A stretch of DNA of 13,863 bases from Sulfuritalea sp. (GTDB lineage: Bacteria > Pseudomonadota > Gammaproteobacteria > Burkholderiales > Rhodocyclaceae), in NCBI GenBank assembly GCA_021738105.1, contig JAIPCS010000081.1, positions 1-13,863 on the forward strand, read 5' to 3'. Shown piece after piece: positions 6,301 through 13,863 of the stretch. The first letter of the stretch is position 1. The number at the start of each line of letters is the position of its first letter. Both the position numbers and the translations under genes were made by a program. The notes beneath the pieces were generated by a model that had not been told where the DNA came from, did not search any database, and saw nothing but the letters and a program-made list of their open reading frames with translations.

Positions 6301-6393
6301 CTCAACGCGCCCGACGCTTGTATTTCCCTCTAAGCCGTCGAGCGAGAAGGGTTCGCCCGTTGGAGCGAGTTTTGGCGGGTTTGTTAAACGCGC
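6301..6393. repeat. attC-like dispersed repeat, copy B
   Basis: This is the second copy of the 93-bp element, 962 bases from copy A in direct orientation. Its ends pair symmetrically. GCTCAAC (6300-6306), a 3-base spacer and CCCG (6310-6313) face CGGG (6376-6379), a 3-base spacer and GTTAAAC (6383-6389). GCTCAAC fits RYYYAAC and GTTAAAC fits GTTRRRY, the core boxes of integron attC sites, and the 3-base unpaired spacer resembles the attC central spacer. The inner hairpin of copy A survives here mostly through G-T pairs (6361-6374). The copy lies between prfC and the lipoprotein gene. Confidence 0.6.
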
Positions 6394-6409
6394 CGGGATC
6401 AATGGATAC

Positions 6410-6447
6410 ACTGGCAAGCGCCAGTCGTCAGGGCTTTACGGAAGCCC
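6410..6447 (-). terminator. Tandem hairpins after prfC, possible terminator
   Basis: Two short perfect hairpins sit just beyond the prfC stop: GGGCTT/AAGCCC (6431-6436 and 6442-6447, 5-base loop), and ACTGGC/GCCAGT (6410-6415 and 6420-6425, 4-base loop). Neither is followed by a T run on the minus strand, so factor-independent termination is uncertain. Confidence 0.3.
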
Positions 6448-6471
6448 GGAATAGCCTCACGGTGGAGCGTG

Positions 6472-8046
<1,575 letters not shown>

Positions 8047-8078
8047 GGCGGCAGAGGAGATTGATGCGAAGGGCCGCG

Positions 8079-8107
8079 ATTATACGGTGCTGGCCGAAAG
8101 TACCCAA
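8079..8107 (-). promoter_or_regulatory. sigma70 promoter of prfC
   Basis: On the minus strand TTGGGT (8107-8102) and a perfect TATAAT (8084-8079) are separated by 17 bases. The predicted start near 8072 gives a short leader of about 26 bases before the GTG at 8046. It lies in the 112-bp gap after the ribbon-helix-helix gene. Confidence 0.6.
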
Positions 8108-8158
8108 GAGGGCGCACCGTGTCGGCGCTGACAGGACGGCAATATGCCACCAATACGA

Positions 8159-8560
8159 TCAACCTGCGGCTTGTGCGCCGCTGGTTTGCCTGGAATAGGC
8201 AGGAAATGAGCCGGATCGCCGTGACTTTTCGCCGGCCAGCACCCAGTCGGCGTCCAATGAGCGTATCGGCACGTCCGTATCGGCAGGAATGCGGCCGGAT
8301 ACCTGCAAGGCGAGATAGCGGCCACAGGAGACGCGCAGGAAGGAGGTGAAATTGGCACAGTCGCCGCCTGCTTCCGCCAATTCGTCGTAAAGGCGGGTGA
8401 TGAGTTGCGCCACACTGAGGCTGTCGCGCTCGCCGATTTCCTCCAGCACCTGCCAGAACAGGTTTTCCAGGCGAATGCTGGTGACGACGCCCGACAGACG
8501 AAGGGAGCGGGAGCGGCAGCGATACAGATCGGGGTCGGCGCTGATGAAAATCTTGCACAT
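8159..8560 (-). CDS. Ribbon-helix-helix domain protein
   Basis: This encodes 133 residues starting MCKIFISADPDLYRCRSRSL. The section RSLRLSGVVTSIRLENLFW (18-36), then LEEIGERDSLSVAQLITRLYDELAEAG, fits the ribbon-helix-helix group represented by Pfam RHH_4: a beta strand with TSIRLE followed by two helices. NFTSFLRVSCGRYLALQ (70-86) is the usual conserved continuation. These are small dimeric DNA-binding proteins of unclear target. The C-terminal 40 residues look disordered. The ATG at 8560 is preceded by GAGG and AAAAGG. It lies downstream of a DJ-1/PfpI gene and upstream of prfC, but an intervening palindrome and a prfC promoter argue against one simple operon. Confidence 0.83.
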   Translation of the reverse strand: MCKIFISADPDLYRCRSRSLRLSGVVTSIRLENLFWQVLEEIGERDSLSVAQLITRLYDELAEAGGDCANFTSFLRVSCGRYLALQVSGRIPADTDVPIRSLDADWVLAGEKSRRSGSFPAYSRQTSGAQAAG

Positions 8561-8586
8561 GGCCTTTTATCCTCGTCTAGATCATC

Positions 8587-8606
8587 GGGGAGGCGGCCGC
8601 CTCCCC
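8587..8606. repeat. Perfect 20-bp GC-rich palindrome between pfpI-like and RHH genes
   Basis: GGGGAGGC at 8587-8594 and GCCTCCCC at 8599-8606 surround GGCC, giving a completely self-complementary 20-bp sequence. It would make a very stable hairpin with an 8-bp stem in either transcript. It lies 41 bases past the DJ-1/PfpI stop. No T run follows on the minus strand, so it may weaken rather than end transcription, or stabilise the mRNA 3' end. Confidence 0.6.
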
Positions 8607-8646
8607 ACCGCGCAATGTAACACCGCCCATCCGGTGCAGAAAAGCA

Positions 8647-9228
8647 TCAGAGTTCGATTCGGGTGCCCAATACCTTGAGGAACTGACTGATCCAGGCCGG
8701 ATGCGCCGGCCAGGCGGGCGCGGTGACCAGATTGCCGTCGGTGACTGCGGCGTCGATGGCGATTTCGGCAAACTTGCCTTCCGCCAGTATCACTTCGGCG
8801 CTACAGGCTGGATAGGCCGAGCAGTGGCGACCCTTCAGTACGCCCGCAGCCGCCAGCAACTGGGCACCGTGACAGATGGCGGCGACCGGCTTGTTGGCGC
8901 TGAAAAAATGACGAACCATGTCCAGTACCAGAGGGTTGAGGCGCAGATATTCCGGTGCCCGCCCGCCGGGGATGACCAGAGCGTCGTAATTTTCGGCCTT
9001 GACGTCGGCAAAACTGGCGTTCAGTGCAAAGTTGTGGCCGCGCTTCTCCGAATAGGTCTGTTGTCCTTCGAAATCGTGGATCGCAGTACTGACGCTGTCG
9101 CCGGCGGTTTTGTCGGGGCAGACGGCGTGCACGGAATGTCCAACGGCCAGTAATGCCTGAAAGGGCACCATGACTTCATAGTCCTCGACGTAATCGCCGA
9201 CCAGCATCAGTATATTTTTCGCTGCCAT
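8647..9228 (-). CDS. DJ-1/PfpI family protein
   Basis: This encodes 193 residues starting [20 protein letters not shown], preceded by a strong AAGGAG ribosome site. The DJ-1/PfpI fold is shown by GDYVEDYEV (11-19) with the conserved glutamate E15, [16 protein letters not shown] (81-96), and the nucleophile elbow [19 protein letters not shown] (117-134; core AICHGAQLL) with C119 and H120. Family members include class I glutamine amidotransferase-like proteins, chaperones, glyoxalases, deglycases and proteases. The GGRAPEYLR and AICHG combination is closest to the bacterial PfpI/YhbO type, often linked to stress or reactive-carbonyl protection. Substrate and activity cannot be fixed from sequence. 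The gene is divergent from the cyclic-di-GMP gene at 9425, with 196 bases between the starts. Confidence 0.92.
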   Translation of the reverse strand: MAAKNILMLVGDYVEDYEVMVPFQALLAVGHSVHAVCPDKTAGDSVSTAIHDFEGQQTYSEKRGHNFALNASFADVKAENYDALVIPGGRAPEYLRLNPLVLDMVRHFFSANKPVAAICHGAQLLAAAGVLKGRHCSAYPACSAEVILAEGKFAEIAIDAAVTDGNLVTAPAWPAHPAWISQFLKVLGTRIEL

Positions 9229-9331
9229 CTCTCTCTCCTTGTTTTGAGGCTCGCAACGCTGCGGCCAAGCATATTTTTGCAGCGTCGGAGAGAGTGCGGG
9301 TAGTAACCGGGTAACACATCACTATCCGGGG

Positions 9332-9346
9332 GTAAAGTTTCTTTAC
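9332..9346. promoter_or_regulatory. Candidate operator palindrome abutting the c-di-GMP gene promoter
   Basis: GTAAAG (9332-9337), TTT, then CTTTAC (9341-9346) is a perfect 6-bp inverted repeat ending one base before the -35 box at 9347. A bound protein could contact RNA polymerase here. Nearby GTAACC and GGGTAAC (9302-9315) share similar half-sites. The regulator is unknown. Confidence 0.35.
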
Positions 9347-9374
9347 TTGGCACCGTTAACCATCAGGGTATAGT
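9347..9374 (+). promoter_or_regulatory. sigma70 promoter of the CHASE-GGDEF-EAL gene
   Basis: TTGGCA (9347-9352) and TATAGT (9369-9374) are separated by 16 bases. Each box matches the consensus at five of six positions. The start would fall near 9381, about 44 bases before the ATG at 9425. Confidence 0.6.
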
Positions 9375-9424
9375 GGATAGATTCATACGTATTGCATAAT
9401 TGGTGAGACCGATCTTCGTTGCCA

Positions 9425-12187
9425 ATGACCGTGCCAGATGAAGCGAACACGCATTCGAACAAGTTCAGGCCCGGCCTTTGGCCTGCCTGGATTGCGCTCG
9501 CCTGCTCATTGGCGCTGACCCTGTTGGCATGGCGCTACAGTCAAGCCAGCCAGGAACACCAGCTTCAGCTCGAATTCGATGCCGAGGTTGGGCAGATCCG
9601 GGCTGAACTCGGTACCGGCATCACCGGCTATACACAGACCCTGCGCGGTGCCGCCGCATTGTTTTCTGCTACAGGCAAGGTCAGTCGCGACGATTGGCGC
9701 AACTACATTGCCGGACTCAAGCTTGAGCGTAACTATCCGGCAATTGCCGCAGTGGCTTTCGCCCGCATGGTGACCCACGACGAATTGGATGCGTTGATCG
9801 ATGAAGTGCGCACGTCTGGTGTGACCGATTTCGCCATGCGTCCTCCGGGGCGTCGTGATCGCTATGTCGTGAATGTTTTTTCAGAACCCTATGTCGGGCT
9901 CAACATAAAGGCGCTCGGTTACGACATGTGGCAGGACGCCGAGCGCCAAAAGACCATGATCAAGGCGGGCGACAGTGGCGAGCCGATGATCACTCCAAAG
10001 ACCACGCTCAAGGTCGATGAGCAAAGCCATCCTGTTCCTGCATTCATTATGTATTTTCCGGTGATCCGACCGTCCGACGGAACAATCTATGGATTTGTAC
10101 TCAGTCCTTTTCGAATGCCGGTACTGATGGAGCAATTGTCCAAGCGGGCGTCTCGCCGTGTCTCGCTGAGTATTCACGATGGGATTGAAATTCGTCCGGA
10201 GAGCCTTTTCTACCGAAGCGATGCGGTCGAGCCGGACGCCAAACCAAAATTTTCTCATAGCGAGCTTCTACTGGTCGGCGGTCGATCATGGACGTTGAAT
10301 TACTCCAGTCGTCCTGAACTTGACGCGCGTGGAAACGGAGAACACTCAATCCAGATATTGACTGGTGGCTTGATCATTAGTTTGCTGCTGTTCAGCTTCG
10401 CCTGGTCATTGGCCACGACTCGCGATCGCGCCTTGCGACTGGCGCACGACATGACCCGGTCAATGCGAGAAAGCGAAGCGCGGTATCAGGTCATGGTGGA
10501 TCGGGCGCCTGATGCCATCGTCGTATACGACGTTGATCTGGGTCGTTTTGTGGAAGTCAATGCAGAGGCGGAAAGGTTGTTTGGATGCACTCGTGACGAG
10601 TTGCTGGAAGGGGGTCCTGAACGATTCTATCCGGCCGAGCAATTCTCCGAAATCAGGGTCGAAGAAAGTATCAAAACAATGCTGGGAAGGGCTTTGGCGG
10701 GTGAACAAGTGCTTTTCGAACGAATTGTGCGCAATACAACGGGCAAGACCTTCGTCTGCGAAGTTCGGCTGGTGCGACTGCCATCTGCAAATAGACAATT
10801 GGTTCGCGGCAGCTATATCGACATCAGTGAGCGCAAGCAGGCCGATGATGAGATCAGGAATCTGGCCTTCTATGATCCATTGACAAAGCTACCCAATCGG
10901 CGGCTGATGCTTGACCGACTGGGGCGTGCCCTGACCAGCAGTGCCCGTCACGAACAACACGGGGCGTTGATGCTGTTTGATCTGGATGACTTCAAGATAT
11001 TGAATGACACGCTTGGGCATGATGCGGGGGACAGGTTTTTGGTGGAAGTCGCATCGCGCATGGAGTCCTGCATACGGGAAGGCGATACCGTCGCGCGTTT
11101 GGGTGGGGACGAGTTTGTGGTGATTCTCGAGGATCTTGATGCAGAAGCCGTTGCCGCAATGCAGGCCGAGATCGTGGCGGTCAAAATCCAGGGGGCGCTG
11201 AATCAGCCCTACGCGCTCGATCTGGGTTTCGCCCCGGGCGATAGTGGTAGCCGTAATTTTCACTGTACGGCGAGTATCGGCATCGCACTTTTCAGGGATC
11301 ACTCATTGTCGGCTGACGAACTGATGAAGCGGGCGGATACGGCGATGTATCAAGCCAAGGCAGCGGGCCGAAATGCGCTGCGTTTCTTTGATCCTGAAAT
11401 GCAGACGGCAGTGGCCACGAGAGCGACCCTGAACGCGGATCTGAGAGTCGCCATCGGCGAGGGCCAGTTTTTGCTGCTTTATCAACCGCAGGTAGACGAC
11501 ACCGGGCAGGTCATTGGCGCCGAAGCACTAGTGCATTGGCAACATCCAAAACGGGGCCTGATTGTTCCCGCCGATTTCATCGGGCCGGCGGAGGAGAGCG
11601 GGATCATTCTGATGTTGGGACGCTGGGTACTTGACGTAGCGTGCAGGCAGTTGGCTCTCTGGTCAGGACAATCGGAAACCGCTCATCTGACCGTGGCTGT
11701 AAATGTCAGCGCTCGCCAGATTCGTCAGCATGACTTCGTCGAGCAAGTGATGACGGTAATTGGCGAGACCGGCGCCGATCCCCGGAAACTCAAGCTGGAA
11801 GTTACCGAAAGTCTGCTTTTGCAGGACATTGAAGACGCCATCATCAAGATGACTTTACTTAAGGATGAAGGAGTCAGCTTCGCTTTGGACGATTTTGGTA
11901 CCGGCTACTCGTCGCTGTCATATCTCAAGCGCCTGCCCTTGAGCCAGTTGAAGATTGATCGCTCGTTTGTGCGTGATGTCCTGACCGACAGCAACGATGC
12001 GGTGATCGCCAGTACCATCATCGCACTGGGCCAGAGTCTGGGTTTGGGCGTTATTGCCGAGGGTGTGGAAACTCAGGCTCAAAAGGAGTTTCTGGCTGAG
12101 CAGGGATGTCGCACCTTTCAAGGCTATCTGTTTGGCCGGCCCGTCAGCGCCGATAAAGTGATGGCGGGGGCAAGTTCAACGGCCTAG
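9425..12187 (+). CDS. Membrane CHASE-PAS-GGDEF-EAL cyclic-di-GMP enzyme
   Basis: This is a 920-residue protein from the ATG at 9425; a TTG at 9419 would add two residues, and the ribosome site is weak for both. A first membrane helix (about 19-37) is followed by a periplasmic CHASE sensor domain (about 65-215, with TLRGAAALFSATGKVSRDDW and PAIAAVAFARMV). A second membrane helix lies at about 309-330 and a PAS domain at about 352-470. The GGDEF domain covers about 485-655, with active-site GGDEF at 560-564 and a product-inhibition RxxD (REGD, 551-554) correctly spaced. The EAL domain covers about 670-915: EAL at 700-702, NVSARQ, EVTES, DDFGTGYSS (822-830), KIDRSF, EGVET and QGYLFGRP. Both active sites look intact, so it may make and break cyclic-di-GMP in response to a periplasmic ligand. 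Confidence 0.95.
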   Translation: MTVPDEANTHSNKFRPGLWPAWIALACSLALTLLAWRYSQASQEHQLQLEFDAEVGQIRAELGTGITGYTQTLRGAAALFSATGKVSRDDWRNYIAGLKLERNYPAIAAVAFARMVTHDELDALIDEVRTSGVTDFAMRPPGRRDRYVVNVFSEPYVGLNIKALGYDMWQDAERQKTMIKAGDSGEPMITPKTTLKVDEQSHPVPAFIMYFPVIRPSDGTIYGFVLSPFRMPVLMEQLSKRASRRVSLSIHDGIEIRPESLFYRSDAVEPDAKPKFSHSELLLVGGRSWTLNYSSRPELDARGNGEHSIQILTGGLIISLLLFSFAWSLATTRDRALRLAHDMTRSMRESEARYQVMVDRAPDAIVVYDVDLGRFVEVNAEAERLFGCTRDELLEGGPERFYPAEQFSEIRVEESIKTMLGRALAGEQVLFERIVRNTTGKTFVCEVRLVRLPSANRQLVRGSYIDISERKQADDEIRNLAFYDPLTKLPNRRLMLDRLGRALTSSARHEQHGALMLFDLDDFKILNDTLGHDAGDRFLVEVASRMESCIREGDTVARLGGDEFVVILEDLDAEAVAAMQAEIVAVKIQGALNQPYALDLGFAPGDSGSRNFHCTASIGIALFRDHSLSADELMKRADTAMYQAKAAGRNALRFFDPEMQTAVATRATLNADLRVAIGEGQFLLLYQPQVDDTGQVIGAEALVHWQHPKRGLIVPADFIGPAEESGIILMLGRWVLDVACRQLALWSGQSETAHLTVAVNVSARQIRQHDFVEQVMTVIGETGADPRKLKLEVTESLLLQDIEDAIIKMTLLKDEGVSFALDDFGTGYSSLSYLKRLPLSQLKIDRSFVRDVLTDSNDAVIASTIIALGQSLGLGVIAEGVETQAQKEFLAEQGCRTFQGYLFGRPVSADKVMAGASSTA

Positions 12188-12214
12188 CGCTTGATTGGCG
12201 CAGGCAGGTGCGGC

Positions 12215-13863
12215 TCAAACTGCTTCGAAATGCTCCAGCATCAACTGCACGGTCTGCATTCCGTTCCATTCATTGATATCGACACGAAAGGCGGCGCGGA
12301 TCTGCTCAGGGGCGGTTTCGGAAAAATTGAACTGGATGGCATCAAAGCGTTGGCCGCCTTTTTGCAGCTTGAGCTTGAGATGCTTGTCTTTCAGGATACG
12401 CTGGCTGAGTACCTCGAAGCTGTCTGAAAAGATCGGTGCCGGAAATGCCTGCCCCCAGACCTCCTGCTGAATCAGGCGCGTAGTTTCGAGTGAGAAGTAG
12501 CCCGATTCGAGCGGACCATCGGTTTCCAGCGTACGCGAAAGGTCAGCCGGAGAGATCAACTCTCGGCAGACGGTTTCGAAGCCGGCTTCGAACCCACTCA
12601 GTCTATTTTCCTTCAAAGTGAGGCCGGCTGCTGCTGCGTGACCTCCAAACCGCAACAGCAGCCCGGGCTGTCGTTTGGAGACCAGATCAAGCGCGTCACG
12701 CAGGTGAAGCCCGGGAATCGAGCGACCGGAGGCTTTCAGTTCATCAGAATTTCCGCGAGCAAAGGCGAAGGTCGGACGGTGAAGTTTCTCCTTGACTCGT
12801 CCGGCGAGGATGCCGATCACACCCTGATGCCAGCTCGGATCAAACAGGCTCAGACTGGCGCGATTACCTGCATCGATGGACGCCAGCAGGATGTCCGCAT
12901 CCTCGCGCATGCCGGCTTCAATCACCCGTCGCTCCCGGTTGATTGCGTCCAGCTGTTGTGCAATGTTGGGCGCGCGGCCGGGGTCGTCGGTGGTCAGGCA
13001 TTCAATTCCCAGCGACATATCGGCCAGCCTCCCGGCGGCATTGAGCCTCGGACCCAGGGCGAAACCGAGATCGAAAGTGGCGGCCCGGCCCGGCTCTCTT
13101 CCGGCAACGGAAAACAGTGATTGAATGCCGGCCTGCATTTGACCGCCACGAATGCGGGCCAGACCTTGAGCAACCAGGATGCGGTTGTTGCGGTCGAGCG
13201 CCACAACGTCAGCCACGGTGCCCAGTGCAACCAGATCGAGAAGCGCGGCAAGATTGGGCTCGGGATGCGCAGTGTATGCGCCGCGGCGACGGAGTTCTGC
13301 ACGTAGCGCCAGCGCCACATAGAACATGACACCGACCCCCGCCAGCGCCTTGCTCGGAAAGTCGCAGCCCGGCTGATTGGGGTTCACGATCACATCGGCG
13401 TCGGGTAGCTCGTCTCCCGGCAGATGGTGATCGGTAATCAACGTGGCGATTCCAAGTCGCTTCAGTTCAGCCACACCGTCGACGCTGGCGATGCCGTTGT
13501 CGACAGTAACCACCAGATCCGGTTCTCGGGTCGCCGCCAATTGCGCGACTTCGAGCGACAGTCCATAGCCGAGCGTGAAGCGATCCGGTACCAGATAATC
13601 GACTTTCGCCCCCATCATGCGAAGCGCGCGCAGACCGACTGCGCAGCCTGTGGCGCCATCACAATCGTAGTCGGCGACGATTAGAATGTTGCTGCCGGCA
13701 GCAATGGCGTCGGCGAGCAGGGTCGCCGCTTTCGCGGCTCCTTTGAGGGCGCTTGGAGGGAGCAATGAGGCACTCCGCGTATCAAGTTCTTGCGGATCGC
13801 GAACCCCGCGAGCGGCATAGAGCCTGGCCAGCAACGGATGAATGCCTCCTTGTTCCAGCGCCC
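12215..13863 (-). CDS. recJ: Single-stranded-DNA-specific exonuclease RecJ, 5' end missing
   Basis: RecJ degrades single-stranded DNA 5' to 3' in recombination and mismatch repair. The frame is open to the right edge, so a TTG at 13834 is an internal leucine: upstream codons still read ALEQGGIHPLLARLYAARGV, a normal RecJ N-terminal region. About 548 residues are visible, so only some 15-30 are missing from the usual 565-577. DHH-family metal motifs are present: VADYDCDGATG, VTVDNG and ITDHHLPG. The DHHA1 domain shows LRFGGHAAAAGLTL, and the C-terminal OB-like part ends MQTVQLMLEHFEAV. The stop at 12215 converges on the c-di-GMP gene, 27 bases away, with no clear terminator between. Confidence 0.95.
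   Translation of the reverse strand, partial: ALEQGGIHPLLARLYAARGVRDPQELDTRSASLLPPSALKGAAKAATLLADAIAAGSNILIVADYDCDGATGCAVGLRALRMMGAKVDYLVPDRFTLGYGLSLEVAQLAATREPDLVVTVDNGIASVDGVAELKRLGIATLITDHHLPGDELPDADVIVNPNQPGCDFPSKALAGVGVMFYVALALRAELRRRGAYTAHPEPNLAALLDLVALGTVADVVALDRNNRILVAQGLARIRGGQMQAGIQSLFSVAGREPGRAATFDLGFALGPRLNAAGRLADMSLGIECLTTDDPGRAPNIAQQLDAINRERRVIEAGMREDADILLASIDAGNRASLSLFDPSWHQGVIGILAGRVKEKLHRPTFAFARGNSDELKASGRSIPGLHLRDALDLVSKRQPGLLLRFGGHAAAAGLTLKENRLSGFEAGFETVCRELISPADLSRTLETDGPLESGYFSLETTRLIQQEVWGQAFPAPIFSDSFEVLSQRILKDKHLKLKLQKGGQRFDAIQFNFSETAPEQIRAAFRVDINEWNGMQTVQLMLEHFEAV

Noticed and set aside
13832..13834. TTG as the start of recJ
   Set aside because: Codons upstream to the window edge remain in frame and match the RecJ N-terminal region, so this is an internal leucine.

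Overview
The window is ordinary chromosomal sequence of moderately high G+C content from a proteobacterium. The gene set suggests a betaproteobacterium, perhaps near Rhodocyclales. Pointers are a divergent Lrp regulator and indolepyruvate:ferredoxin oxidoreductase pair, a YxFxxD secreted protein with an ECF sigma and anti-sigma factor, a DUF3147 membrane protein, prfC and recJ. This is inference from gene families and was not tested phylogenetically. No integrase, transposase, tRNA, rRNA or CRISPR array was seen.

Layout. Positions 1-776 (minus) hold the N-terminal part of an indolepyruvate ferredoxin oxidoreductase that runs off the left edge. It is divergent from an Lrp/AsnC regulator (927-1388, plus), and the AT-rich gap between them carries GAAAT/ATTTC half-sites. 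A secreted lytic transglycosylase and a VTT-domain (DedA/TVP38-like) membrane protein follow four bases apart on the plus strand (1473-2931). A DUF3147 membrane protein converges on them (3029-3379). Next is a minus-strand operon read from 5207 to 3503: a secreted COG4315-type protein, an ECF sigma factor and its membrane anti-sigma factor. The last two are coupled by an ATGA overlap, and an ECF-like promoter lies just upstream.

Positions 5339-6393 are the most unusual part. Two direct copies of a diverged 93-bp element (67 of 93 positions identical, no gaps) flank a small lipoprotein gene with its own promoter and terminator-like hairpin. The element ends are 7-bp boxes fitting, or nearly fitting, the RYYYAAC/GTTRRRY core sites of integron attC recombination sites. 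The segment therefore looks like a lone gene cassette, or an unknown dispersed repeat.

From 9228 down to 6472 on the minus strand lie a DJ-1/PfpI protein, a ribbon-helix-helix protein and prfC (release factor 3), which has its own promoter. A large CHASE-PAS-GGDEF-EAL cyclic-di-GMP protein (9425-12187, plus) has a strong sigma70 promoter with an abutting palindrome. It converges on recJ (12215 to the right edge, minus), whose first residues lie outside the window.

Themes are envelope and stress sensing (ECF operon, transglycosylase, VTT protein, lipoprotein), amino-acid metabolism under Lrp-type control, and housekeeping translation and repair genes. Every gap over about 150 bases is accounted for in the feature list.
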